DNA from: Bacteroidaceae bacterium
GTDB lineage: Bacteria; Bacteroidota; Bacteroidia; Bacteroidales; Bacteroidaceae
Direction: 5' to 3'
NCBI GenBank assembly: GCA_017398805.1
Contig: JAFQEZ010000083.1
Span: 1-51,253, forward strand
Length of the DNA: 51,253 nucleotides
Of the stretch, positions 36,823 to 45,577 are shown in pieces. The notes under the pieces were generated by a model. That model worked only from the letters and a program-made list of their open reading frames with translations. It made no database searches and was not told the DNA's origin. Each line of letters starts with the position of its first letter. The stretch's first letter is position 1. Position numbers and translations under genes: made by a program.

Positions 36823-38364
36823 TCAGAACACTCTCAAACTATTGTCATTTGGGCGACGTATATGAAGCATGCGTGCAACTTCTGCAGGAAGCACATTTGC
36901 AGGTGTCATCTTCTCCACCACCTCGGGTTTGGTAGCCGAGCCATATATTATCATCGGGAACATAACCGGCGTGCGATATGTCATACTCGACTCGGACAAC
37001 ACATCATTGACAACCTTCCAACCCGGCATAAGGCGTATCCACAGATCACCGGATGAACCCGGATAGAAACCATTCTTCACATATTGCATTTCAGGGCTGA
37101 GCATGCCTCCGAGACGGTATATCGTAAAGACATCCTCTACACCCTCCATTGATTTCAGGAACTCGATTGTATGGGAGACCACATCAAGTTTATCGGCACC
37201 AAGTCTTTCTATCAGCTTATTGTCGAGATATATTTGCGGTCCATAAACACCCTCAACATAATCCCCTTTTCCGAACTTGGCACCGAGAAAGACATTCAAC
37301 AGGCCCTGCACCCTATCCATATATATCTTTCCCGACGGCAGGCGGTATTTTGTACCATCCTCGCTGTTCTCTACCACGTAACCTGTAGAAGCAACGGTAA
37401 CCACGACATTCTCCATACCGATATGCTTGTCTACATAATCGAGAAGGGCTGCGATGTTCCTGTCGAGCCGCACATATATGTCCTGCACCTCCAACGGACG
37501 GTCCTCCATTGAGTTTCCGGCATAGTTTCCGGCATAATATGTCAGTGCAAGGCAATCGCTAATCTCATCCTTGCCGGCTTCGGTGGATTCAAGGAATGCG
37601 ATTGCCATCTCATTCACCTCTTCATTGATACAGGCGCTGGTCTTGTACCTGTCAATATTCTGTTTGCCGTTAAATGAATAACTGAATGGAAGAGGAATCT
37701 CGTCACCGAAGTTATTGTACTCGGACATCGGGAGAAGCGGTTCCCATTTGCTCGGACGGTTGTATATATCCTTGTTCTTTGCAGCTACCCAATCAGGGAA
37801 AAGACCATAATAACTCGAACTGCACCAATAGCCGGTTATATTGCTCTTCCACAATACAGCATCTGCCGCATGACCGCCTGACAGCACCGCTGCATCCTCC
37901 TCCGGGGCAATTGCACAAACGATGGCATTACCGCGTGTCGCACGCTTTATCTCGTCGGTCACCGTTATGGCCTTGAGTTTGGATGGAGACTTGGGATAGT
38001 TGGTGTACAATCCCTTGCATTTGTGATCCTCGACGCAGTTCACAATACGGAGAGACGTGCGGTCGAGCCAATTTTCACCCACTATGCCGTTCACATACGG
38101 AACTGTACCTGTAGAAAGGGTCGCCATTGCCGATGCACGGTCGATATTGTCAAATGAGTAATATGAGTTCGGATATACGCGTCCACCCGACAGCAGACGC
38201 TTGAAACCATCCTCTCCGTACATATTGCTGAATTCATAAAGAAAATCGGTTCTCAGCTGGTCGACCGTTATGTTGATATACAACTTGGGGGAAGATATGT
38301 TCTGTTGTGCACGTAGAGGCAACACTGCAAGGCAAAGCAGTATCAGACAATATTTAATTCGCAT
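36823..38364 (-). CDS. Alkaline phosphatase/PafA-like fold protein, apparently lacking metal ligands
   Basis: 513 residues with signal peptide (LAVLPLRAQ). It follows the PafA/type I phosphodiesterase layout: YINITVDQLRTDFL (first Asp kept), STGTVPYVNGIVGENWLD, AAVLSGGHAADAVLW, DIYVRLDRNIAALLDYVDKHIG. Compared with that family as I recall it, the nucleophile block TGPGHA reads RASAMA, the Asp/His block DYVGH reads NYAGN, the DH pair reads ST (VASTGYV), and the last His block is gone. Probably a catalytically dead, exported pseudophosphatase with a binding role. Its start overlaps the DUF4105 gene by 22 nt. Confidence 0.8.
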   Translation of the reverse strand: MRIKYCLILLCLAVLPLRAQQNISSPKLYINITVDQLRTDFLYEFSNMYGEDGFKRLLSGGRVYPNSYYSFDNIDRASAMATLSTGTVPYVNGIVGENWLDRTSLRIVNCVEDHKCKGLYTNYPKSPSKLKAITVTDEIKRATRGNAIVCAIAPEEDAAVLSGGHAADAVLWKSNITGYWCSSSYYGLFPDWVAAKNKDIYNRPSKWEPLLPMSEYNNFGDEIPLPFSYSFNGKQNIDRYKTSACINEEVNEMAIAFLESTEAGKDEISDCLALTYYAGNYAGNSMEDRPLEVQDIYVRLDRNIAALLDYVDKHIGMENVVVTVASTGYVVENSEDGTKYRLPSGKIYMDRVQGLLNVFLGAKFGKGDYVEGVYGPQIYLDNKLIERLGADKLDVVSHTIEFLKSMEGVEDVFTIYRLGGMLSPEMQYVKNGFYPGSSGDLWIRLMPGWKVVNDVLSESSMTYRTPVMFPMIIYGSATKPEVVEKMTPANVLPAEVARMLHIRRPNDNSLRVF

Positions 38365-39518
38365 ATTCTATCTTTATAAATGTGGAACAAAGAACGTACA
38401 AGAATAGTGACAGCACAGAAGTAGAGCGGCACGGGATATACCTGCAGGCCAAACAGTGCTGTAAGGAAAAAGAGAGATACAAAACCGACCTGTACCCAAG
38501 CCAACACCGGGGACTTGTGCTTTATTATGCGGTAGACCATCACAGGCATAACAATGAGTGCCAACGGATTGAGCAGTAGTATCGCATAGTTTGAACCGAC
38601 AGCAGGATGCTCAGAGAATATCCACATGAAAAGGATTCCCAAACCGGCCACACCTTGCATGAGCATAAGGATTATATCATAACCCCAAAAGGTCTTTTTG
38701 CGACGCAACTCACAAAGCATGACAATCATTGTAAGCAACAGAAGGAGAAGCGAAGCATAGAATGGAGTGAAATTTCCCTGCTCCACCTTCGGTTTGTTTT
38801 CATGTACTAAAACTCTTTTTTCCTTCACCAAAGGCCTGCGGTTGCCGTCGCTATCAACAATATACGCCTTGTCAAGGTCATTCATGAGATTTGAAGGGAC
38901 GAACTGCAACTCCTCTTTGGTGGCAGTTGCATCTACATCGGAGCCAAGAATCACGTTTATTCCGAATGCAAACCAAGGATGATCGGCAGTCATCCGGTTC
39001 AACTCGTCCCTGAAACTCTTGTCATCTCCAGATTCCTCGAACACCACCTTGCTGTCGCCGGAAACAATCTCCAGGAACTTATCCCGCGCCATTGTCGTAC
39101 AGTTTTTATAAAAGTAGTTATAGCGGAAAACGCGGTTCTCCGGCTTGTTGTTTTCAACAAGGGCATTCAAGAGACGCTCAACCTGTTCGGGAGTAAGGTC
39201 AAGAATCTGTTCCGTTATCGATGACCCCCTGTCAACATATTCCGGTATGAAGAACCTGAACGGGACTGCCCCCAAACGATAGTCGGTCTCACCAAGTGCA
39301 AAGCGCCACATGAAACCGGGAGAGTTGAAATCAAAATAACCGTAGTTGAATACAACGTCCACTTTCTTCTCCTCATTCACATAACGGAGAGCCGTATGAC
39401 CGAAAAGCGAATAGGCTTCATCACCCGGGGAACAGGTGAGTACACTGAAACGCTCAGTATCTGCCTTTGCACACAAAACCATATGCATGCAGAAAAACAA
39501 TAATAATATTCTTTTCAC
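38343..39518 (-). CDS. DUF4105 membrane protein
   Basis: 391 residues, GTG start at 39518 giving MKRILLLFF signal sequence. Periplasmic DUF4105 region about 20-190: CSPGDEAYSLFGHTALRY, FNYGYFDF, and a NCTTMARDKF block with a conserved Cys, features shared with permuted papain-like NlpC/P60-type hydrolases. The C-terminal 130 residues form four or five TM segments. Substrate unknown. It overlaps the downstream pseudophosphatase gene by 22 nt, so the two probably act together in the envelope. A -7 box TATCTTTG lies at 39537-39544 (minus). Confidence 0.85.
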   Translation of the reverse strand: MKRILLLFFCMHMVLCAKADTERFSVLTCSPGDEAYSLFGHTALRYVNEEKKVDVVFNYGYFDFNSPGFMWRFALGETDYRLGAVPFRFFIPEYVDRGSSITEQILDLTPEQVERLLNALVENNKPENRVFRYNYFYKNCTTMARDKFLEIVSGDSKVVFEESGDDKSFRDELNRMTADHPWFAFGINVILGSDVDATATKEELQFVPSNLMNDLDKAYIVDSDGNRRPLVKEKRVLVHENKPKVEQGNFTPFYASLLLLLLTMIVMLCELRRKKTFWGYDIILMLMQGVAGLGILFMWIFSEHPAVGSNYAILLLNPLALIVMPVMVYRIIKHKSPVLAWVQVGFVSLFFLTALFGLQVYPVPLYFCAVTILVRSLFHIYKDRICELNIV

Positions 39519-39536
39519 TTCTTTAATATTTTACGG

Positions 39537-39544
39537 CAAAGATA
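39537..39544 (-). promoter_or_regulatory. -7 box for the DUF4105/pseudophosphatase pair
   Basis: Minus strand TATCTTTG, 18 nt before the GTG start. Confidence 0.5.
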
Positions 39545-39760
39545 GTCACAAACGAGCGAGAAACATCAAGCTTGCTTGAATATTTTTACAATGGCAACGT
39601 ATGTTTTCCTAAATCCTTAACCCCAAAAGGAATCTCCCTTTAAAATGCACGAATGCAATCAATTTGTAACACACAAAAGGGATATTCATTGCACAAATAT
39701 ATCATTTCACGGGATTTGCTTACATTTTTGACAATAGGGAACAATAAATCAACAGGAATC

Positions 39761-39792
39761 TTTGGCAGGAAACTTAATTTACAGTATCTTTG
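39761..39792 (+). promoter_or_regulatory. Promoter of the coaX operon (TTTG-N20-TATCTTTG)
   Basis: TTTG 39761-39764, 20-bp spacer, TATCTTTG 39785-39792. It lies inside the longest coaX open frame and so decides the start in favour of TTG 39818. Nothing else is recognised in 39545-39760. Confidence 0.8.
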
Positions 39793-39817
39793 CAGGAAGA
39801 ACACAAATAGACAGACC

Positions 39818-40546
39818 TTGAATCTTATTATAGACATCGGGAACAACAGTGCCAAATTTTTCCTCTTCAACGGTAACCAGATAGTGTTGCACACAAGGAG
39901 AGCGAACGATTCGTACGACATCCTTGATGAGTGGAGTCTAGAATATGGCATAAGGCAAGCCATTGTTTCGTCGGTCATTGACATCACATCCGAATTAGCA
40001 GACAAGCTCATGTCATTACCATTTCCGGTCATCATCTTCGGACACGGAACAAAGATTCCGCTTAAAATAGGATACCGCACACCGGATACGCTCGGGACAG
40101 ACAGAATCGCTGCTGCTGTTGGAGCATGGGAAGCAGCACCTGGCAAACATCTGCTTGTCATTGATTCAGGAACCGCAATGACCGTAGACTTCATAGATCG
40201 GGACGGCACATTCCGTGGCGGGAATATAGCCCCGGGAGTCAAGATGAGATTGAAGGCATTGCATGAATACACAGGACGTTTGCCGTTGGTGAGCAAGGAA
40301 GGCGAACTGACACATTTGGGACATGATACCGAGACCGCAATCCGCAACGGGGTCATCAAGGGCATCTGCCACGAAATTGATGGATATATTGAGGATTTCA
40401 ACAGAAAATATGGTGAAGTTTTGGTTTTTTTAACGGGCGGAGATGAAAAAACGTTGAAAAATCACATAAAAAGCCGCATCTTTGCAGACAGATACCTTGT
40501 AGCTAAAGGACTCAACAGAATTTTGCTTGAAAATTACAATGAATAA
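39818..40546 (+). CDS. coaX: Type III pantothenate kinase
   Basis: 242 residues from TTG 39818. The open frame begins at 39653, but a consensus promoter lies within that extension and CoaX proteins begin right at the phosphate-binding LIIDIGNNSAK. Other motifs: TLGTDRIAAAVGAW, VIDSGTAMTVDFID and GGNIAPGVKMRLKAL. It phosphorylates pantothenate, the first step of CoA synthesis (EC 2.7.1.33). First gene of the run coaX - OMP - TPR - lptC; overlaps the next ATG by 8 nt. Confidence 0.95.
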   Translation: MNLIIDIGNNSAKFFLFNGNQIVLHTRRANDSYDILDEWSLEYGIRQAIVSSVIDITSELADKLMSLPFPVIIFGHGTKIPLKIGYRTPDTLGTDRIAAAVGAWEAAPGKHLLVIDSGTAMTVDFIDRDGTFRGGNIAPGVKMRLKALHEYTGRLPLVSKEGELTHLGHDTETAIRNGVIKGICHEIDGYIEDFNRKYGEVLVFLTGGDEKTLKNHIKSRIFADRYLVAKGLNRILLENYNE

Positions 40547-41777
40547 GAAACTATACATACTGATGACCGCACTGCTCGTTTGCATCGGTGCAAACGCCGA
40601 CAACGGCAGCAACTCTCCATACACACGCTACGGAGTAGGAATGTTGTCATCACAAGGCATGGGCATAAACCGTCAGATGGGAGGTCTCGGATATGGTTTG
40701 AGAAGCCACAAGTACATAAACCCGCTCAACCCGGCATCATTTGCCGAGGCTGACACCCTCACCATGCTGTTCGACGCAGGTTTCTCTCTCCAGAACGTAA
40801 ATTTCAAGGAGGGAGGCACACGCATAAATGCACAGAATGCCAGCTTCGATTATGTTGCGGTACAGTTCAGATTGTGCAAGAACCTTGGCATGTCGGCCGG
40901 ATTCATGCCCTACTCTTCCGTAGGATACTCATTCAGTACAGAATCGGCTCCAGGTACTAATCAAGCAAGTGTCAACAGCTACAGCGGTACGGGCGGTCTT
41001 TATCAGCCATACATTGGCCTCGGTTGGAAACCGTTCAAATGGCTTTCGGTTGGATTCACCGGCTCATACCTCTACGGCGACATAACACATGAAGTAGGAA
41101 TCAACTTTACCAACAGTACAGACAGGTCACGAAGATACAATGCTTCCATAAAGAGCTACAAACTCGATTGGGGTATGCAGTTCGCCAAGACGTTTGCAAA
41201 CAAGCACGACCTTGTTATTGGAGCGACATACTCACTCGGACACGACCTGAATGCAAAGGCGACAATAACAGACATAACATCGTCTTCGACTGTAACCGAC
41301 AAGATTGACGAGGGATTCAAGTTGCCGCACACTATAGGCGCAGGATTCACATACACCTACAACAAGAAATGGCTGTTCGGTGCCGACTACACCTACGAAC
41401 AATGGAGCGGTTCTACTTTCTTCGGCAATGACAAAGGCGTTGACAGAAGCAGGATATCAATAGGAGCGGAATATACTCCGGAAACCGTATCGAAGAATCC
41501 GTTCAAGATGATGAGTTGCCGAGCCGGAGCATATTATGCACAACCATACACAGAGATAAAAGGAATGAAGGCTTGTGAGGAGTACGGAGTAAGCGCCGGT
41601 ATATCATTGCCCTTCTTCAACAACAACAACAGGAACAGCCACGCGACACTGCACATCTCGGGACAATACATCCACATGGAACCGAAATCTGCCGGAATGA
41701 TTGCAGAGAACTATCTGAGAATCAACATTGGAATCACATTCAACGAAAGTTGGTTCATGAAGCTTAAAGTAAGATAA
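40539..41777 (+). CDS. FadL/OmpP1-like outer membrane beta-barrel protein
   Basis: 412 residues from ATG 40539 (a TTG four codons earlier is weaker). Signal peptide MNKKLYILMTALLVCIGANA, then SPYTRYGVGML and NPLNPASFAEADTLTMLFDAG, as in Bacteroidetes outer-membrane transport-like proteins, and many alternating beta strands, ending in the aromatic-rich ESWFMKLKVR. Likely an outer membrane channel or assembly-related barrel; substrate unknown. Translationally coupled to coaX. Confidence 0.8.
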   Translation: MNKKLYILMTALLVCIGANADNGSNSPYTRYGVGMLSSQGMGINRQMGGLGYGLRSHKYINPLNPASFAEADTLTMLFDAGFSLQNVNFKEGGTRINAQNASFDYVAVQFRLCKNLGMSAGFMPYSSVGYSFSTESAPGTNQASVNSYSGTGGLYQPYIGLGWKPFKWLSVGFTGSYLYGDITHEVGINFTNSTDRSRRYNASIKSYKLDWGMQFAKTFANKHDLVIGATYSLGHDLNAKATITDITSSSTVTDKIDEGFKLPHTIGAGFTYTYNKKWLFGADYTYEQWSGSTFFGNDKGVDRSRISIGAEYTPETVSKNPFKMMSCRAGAYYAQPYTEIKGMKACEEYGVSAGISLPFFNNNNRNSHATLHISGQYIHMEPKSAGMIAENYLRINIGITFNESWFMKLKVR

Positions 41778-41810
41778 ATGAAATAAATCAAGTAATAAGG
41801 AATATTAAAG

Positions 41811-43238
41811 ATGAAAAAGTTATTTTTAGCACTTCTTGTACTTGTAGCAACAGGTGCAAGCGCACAGAACGGAGTTACAAACGAATTCCGTTTCGGACAA
41901 GGGGAGGATAGCATCAGATGTATGAAAAACATTTCCATCGTCAACAACAACATCAAGGATCCGAGTGTCTATGACGAGGTTGTATATCCACGCTGGAAGG
42001 AACTCTTCAACGAGTTCCCCGTTGCACGTGTAGACACATACACCAACGGTATCACCATTCTGAACACATACATAAAGAAAGAGAGCGACCCTGCAAAGAA
42101 AGCAGACTACATCAAGGAACTTATGGCTATCTATGACCAGCAGGCAAAGTATGTAGACCAACTACAGGAGGTTACGAAATCAAAGTTATCAGCCGGCAAC
42201 ATCATGGGAAAAAAGGCAATGGAATACCTGAAACTCGTTCCTGGTGCTCCGGTTGACACATTGTATTCATTGTTTGCCCATGCAGTCAACCTTGAGAAGG
42301 GTGAATCGGAATATCTTGTGACACAGAACTTCATGAAATATTCTGCACTCAAGTACAAGCAGGACAAGAGCCATGGCGACCAGATTATCGAGGACTATGT
42401 AAATGCTTCGCAATACATTGTTGACGTACTCGACAAGTACAATGAAAGAATCGAGCACTACAACAACAAGTACAAGGAGAGCGGTGAAGAGAAGGATAGC
42501 ATAAATGCATACAAATATGGCAAAATGATTGACGCATCACGTATCGCAAAGAGCAATATCGATGCATTCTTCATCAATAGTGGTGCTGCATCTTGCGAGG
42601 ACTTGAGCAAGATCTACACACCACAGCTTGAGGCAAACAAGGACAACATAGAATTCTTGAACAAGCTCATCAATATCATGAGTATGCTGAAGTGTACAAA
42701 ACAGGAGATTTACCTCACAGCTTCGGAATATGCTCTTGCTATTGAGCCGAATGCCAAGGCTGCCATGGGTTGCGGTTACCGTTACTACAAGAAAGGCGAC
42801 CTCAACAAGGCTATCGAATATTTTGACATGGCTATCGAATATGAGACCAGTGCCACAAACAAGGCAGAGCTCTGCTACAGCGTAGCATCAATCCACCTTA
42901 ACCGCGGCAACTACTCAAAAGCACGCCAGTATGCAAACAAGGCAATATCGCACAACTCAAAGTATGGCGACCCACACATCCTCATTGCACAGTGCTATGC
43001 AAACGGCCCTAAATGGAGCAACGACTCATTCGAGAATGCATGTGTATACTACCTCTGCCTTGACCGCCTGGATCATGCAAAAGCAGTTGACCCATCATGC
43101 AAAAGAGAGGCTGACAGATTTGCCAAAGCTTACGAAAACCAGGTTCCAAGCGGCAACGAAATCTTCATGAGAGGATACAACAAAGGTAAAGTCATTAACA
43201 TAGGTGGCTGGATAAATGAGACCACAAGGGTTCGTTAA
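41811..43238 (+). CDS. Secreted tetratricopeptide-repeat protein
   Basis: 475 residues. Signal peptide MKKLFLALLVLVATGASAQ. Helical throughout; clear TPR units in the C-terminal half (about 310-420: NAKAAMGCGYRYYKKGDLNKAIEYFDMAIEYE, seen in part; ASIHLNRGNYSKARQYANKAI). Periplasmic scaffold, conserved between the OMP and lptC genes in Bacteroidetes, so an outer-membrane biogenesis role is inferred. Its 3' end overlaps lptC by 23 nt. Confidence 0.85.
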   Translation: MKKLFLALLVLVATGASAQNGVTNEFRFGQGEDSIRCMKNISIVNNNIKDPSVYDEVVYPRWKELFNEFPVARVDTYTNGITILNTYIKKESDPAKKADYIKELMAIYDQQAKYVDQLQEVTKSKLSAGNIMGKKAMEYLKLVPGAPVDTLYSLFAHAVNLEKGESEYLVTQNFMKYSALKYKQDKSHGDQIIEDYVNASQYIVDVLDKYNERIEHYNNKYKESGEEKDSINAYKYGKMIDASRIAKSNIDAFFINSGAASCEDLSKIYTPQLEANKDNIEFLNKLINIMSMLKCTKQEIYLTASEYALAIEPNAKAAMGCGYRYYKKGDLNKAIEYFDMAIEYETSATNKAELCYSVASIHLNRGNYSKARQYANKAISHNSKYGDPHILIAQCYANGPKWSNDSFENACVYYLCLDRLDHAKAVDPSCKREADRFAKAYENQVPSGNEIFMRGYNKGKVINIGGWINETTRVR

Positions 43239-43818
43239 TAGACTATGGACAATACGTTGTACAACAACCGCTATCATGGCAGTTGTTGTACAACTTTTTC
43301 TGCTTTCATGCCAGGAAGAGACCAGAAGAGGCTGTACCGATGAAGACCTGAAGTCCTTACCGGCCGACTCTTTGGCTGTCATGACAACATATGATGTGGT
43401 TACAGAGATAACTGATTCAGGACGACTTGCATACAGGGTGACAGCCGATGAGTGGCAGATATACGACAAGCGCAAGCCGCCCTACTGGGTTATGGAAAAA
43501 GGCGCTTTCGTAGAGAAGTTTGACCGCAACAAAAATGTTGAAGCCACAATAAAATGCGACACCGCATACTACTTCAGCGACATGAAGTTGTGGAAGTTAA
43601 TGGGAGATGTAGACATAAGAAATCCCAAGAACGAAAAGATTTTCACACAACTGCTATACTGGGACCAGAACAAGGAACTGATATACTCAGATGCGCATGT
43701 CAAGATAGAGCAAGAAGACCAGGTAACCGAGGGTACCGGCTTCTCGTCGAACCAGGACTTGACAGTCTGGGAGATAAAGGAAACCAAAGGAATTTACGCA
43801 ATAAAAGAAGAAGAGTAA
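43216..43818 (+). CDS. lptC: LptC-like LPS export lipoprotein
   Basis: 200 residues. N-terminal hydrophobic stretch ending in LLSC (Cys32), a lipobox. The rest is a beta-jellyroll of LptC/OstA type: LAYRVTADEWQIYDKRKPPYWVMEKGAFVEKFD, AYYFSDMKLWKLMGDVDIRN and TQLLYWDQNKELIYSDAHVKI (seen in part). LptC passes LPS from the LptB2FG transporter to LptA in the periplasm. ATG 43216 overlaps the TPR gene by 23 nt; ATG 43276 would leave too short a signal. A terminator-like hairpin lies within codons 14-27. Confidence 0.85.
   Translation: MRPQGFVNRLWTIRCTTTAIMAVVVQLFLLSCQEETRRGCTDEDLKSLPADSLAVMTTYDVVTEITDSGRLAYRVTADEWQIYDKRKPPYWVMEKGAFVEKFDRNKNVEATIKCDTAYYFSDMKLWKLMGDVDIRNPKNEKIFTQLLYWDQNKELIYSDAHVKIEQEDQVTEGTGFSSNQDLTVWEIKETKGIYAIKEEE
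43256..43299 (+). terminator. Hairpin plus T-run inside the start of lptC (possible attenuator)
   Basis: Perfect 13-bp inverted repeat (43256-43268 with 43282-43294), 13-base loop, followed directly by TTTTT (43295-43299). It comes 18 nt after the TPR stop, so it could end part of the upstream transcripts; ATG 43276 sits in the loop. Confidence 0.55.
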
Positions 43819-43824
43819 GAAAAT

Positions 43825-45096
43825 ATGTTAACGACAGTACTTCTGCTGATAGTTGTCATACTGTTCTCCGCCCTATTTTCGGGAATGGAGATAGCATTCG
43901 TGTCGTCGAACAAATTATTGTTCGGCATTGACCGATCGCTTACATCCAGAATCATCAACAAATTCTATGACAACAGCAACAACTTCATATCGAGCATACT
44001 TGTCGGCAACAACATTGTCCTTGTCATATACGGTATACTGATGGCAAAGCTGCTAAATGCAACAATCTTGAGCGGCTTGACAGACAATGAATTCCTGAGA
44101 CTCCTGCTGGAAACAATAATTTCAACTATCGTTATAATCTTTACCGGAGAATTCGTGCCCAAGGCACTTTTCAGGATTAACCCCAACAACTCGTTGAAAA
44201 CTTTCGCACTGTTGATGTATCCGATATACATCGTACTCTACCCATTTTCAAGATTCACGACATTCTGTTCTTGCATTATATTGAGAATTTTCAACATCAA
44301 GATAAAGGATGAGGCACGCAATAGCACTTTCACGAAAAGCGAACTCAATAATTTGATACAGGCATCTTTAGAGAATGCCGATGAAACCCAGGAGATTGAC
44401 AATGATGTACGCATATTCCAGAACGCTCTTGACTTCTCGAGCATCAAGGTCAGGGATTGTTACATTCCGCGTACCGAAATCGAGGCCGTAGAAGTCAACA
44501 CGTCTCTCGAAGAACTCAAATCCACATTCATTGAATCGGGGCACTCCAAGATTGTCGTTTTCAAAGACAACATAGACAACATCATCGGCTACATCCACTC
44601 GTCAGAGCTGTTCCGTCTTGGAAGCCGCTGGCAGCAAAAGATATGCAAGATGCCATACGTTCCCGAGACCCTTCCTGCACAGAAGCTCATGCGCACGCTG
44701 ATGCAGCAGAAGAAGTCGCTGGCTGTTGTTGTCGATGAGTTCGGCGGAACATCTGGTATCATTTCACTGGAAGACCTTCTTGAGGAGATAATCGGTGAAA
44801 TTGAGGATGAGCATGACAACCAGAACCTGGTTGCCAAAAAAAGCGGTGACAATGAATATATTCTTTCGGGACGTCTTGAAATAGAGCGCATAAACGAAAT
44901 GTTTGAGATTGAAATACCGGAATCGGACGAATACCAGACACTCGGAGGCTTCATACTTGCGCACCACCAACGTTTCCCCCAGCTGAACGAGAATATCAGC
45001 ATCGGGAAATTCCATTTCAGAATAGTAAAACAGCGGAGCAACAAGATTGAACTTGTGAAACTTACAATCAAAAGCCACACACCGGAAAAGAGATAA
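43825..45096 (+). CDS. DUF21/CNNM - CBS - CorC_HlyC membrane protein (GldE-like)
   Basis: 423 residues. DUF21 transmembrane domain (about 1-175; GMEIAFVSSNKLLF), a CBS pair (about 195-325; VRDCYIPRTEIEAV, LAVVVDEFGGTSGIISLEDLLEEIIGEI, seen in part), and a C-terminal CorC_HlyC domain (about 335-420; ILSGRLEIERINEMF). Members are linked to Mg2+/Co2+ transport; the Bacteroidetes relative GldE is named for gliding, which is not implied here. Starts 6 nt after lptC and ends at the terminator 45111-45154. Confidence 0.92.
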   Translation: MLTTVLLLIVVILFSALFSGMEIAFVSSNKLLFGIDRSLTSRIINKFYDNSNNFISSILVGNNIVLVIYGILMAKLLNATILSGLTDNEFLRLLLETIISTIVIIFTGEFVPKALFRINPNNSLKTFALLMYPIYIVLYPFSRFTTFCSCIILRIFNIKIKDEARNSTFTKSELNNLIQASLENADETQEIDNDVRIFQNALDFSSIKVRDCYIPRTEIEAVEVNTSLEELKSTFIESGHSKIVVFKDNIDNIIGYIHSSELFRLGSRWQQKICKMPYVPETLPAQKLMRTLMQQKKSLAVVVDEFGGTSGIISLEDLLEEIIGEIEDEHDNQNLVAKKSGDNEYILSGRLEIERINEMFEIEIPESDEYQTLGGFILAHHQRFPQLNENISIGKFHFRIVKQRSNKIELVKLTIKSHTPEKR

Positions 45097-45110
45097 AATG
45101 CTTCTCATTG

Positions 45111-45154
45111 AAGAGGGTGACCCAAAAAGTAAAAGGGGACACCCTCTTTCTTTT
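45111..45154 (+). terminator. Intrinsic terminator after the coaX-lptC-GldE run
   Basis: AAGAGGGTG (45111-45119) pairs with CACCCTCTT (45140-45148), with CCC/GGG extending it inward; T-rich tail TTTCTTTT. Confidence 0.75.
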
Positions 45155-45577
45155 AGGAGATGAATAAAAGATGGAGTTCATGACTTGTGCAAACGAGCGG
45201 GTGGAAGCTTGCTTACACACAAAGCGAGTGCAGCCAAGGCAAGGCACTTTGTATCAAGGCCTTAAAAACCGCAACAGACGATGCTAACGAGAGCAAAAAG
45301 TGCTTGTATTCTTTGCCGGATAGCGAGAAGAAAAGGCCACAAGGGGTTAATTTACCAAGTGTAAATGAGGATTTTTAAGGCAACGTAACGCATAAATACG
45401 CTTTTTAGTCATCTTCTTTTATAACAACTTGACGAAATGAGCAATTATGCTATATAAACTGACAAAATCAAACAATTTTACAGCAAGTTTTTACCCATTT
45501 ATAACAATTAATCCAAAGCATTTTACTAACTTTGCGGAGTTTAATGCAAAAAATACAAAACAAAAAAATATTAGATT
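45155..45577. other. Intergenic region before ppiD
   Basis: No gene is supported; a 63-codon open frame at 45187-45378 looks random. About 45187-45240 (CAAACGAGCGGG...AAGCGAGTGCAGCC) resembles the repeat at 15846. The ppiD -7 box TAACTTTG is at 45527-45534; the 43 nt between it and the ATG are A-rich. Confidence 0.5.
45527..45534 (+). promoter_or_regulatory. -7 box of ppiD
   Basis: TAACTTTG, 43 nt before the ATG; the -33 element is not clear. Confidence 0.5.

Noticed and set aside
45187-45378. 63-codon frame in the gap before ppiD
   Set aside because: No start signal or similarity; it covers a repeat-like sequence.
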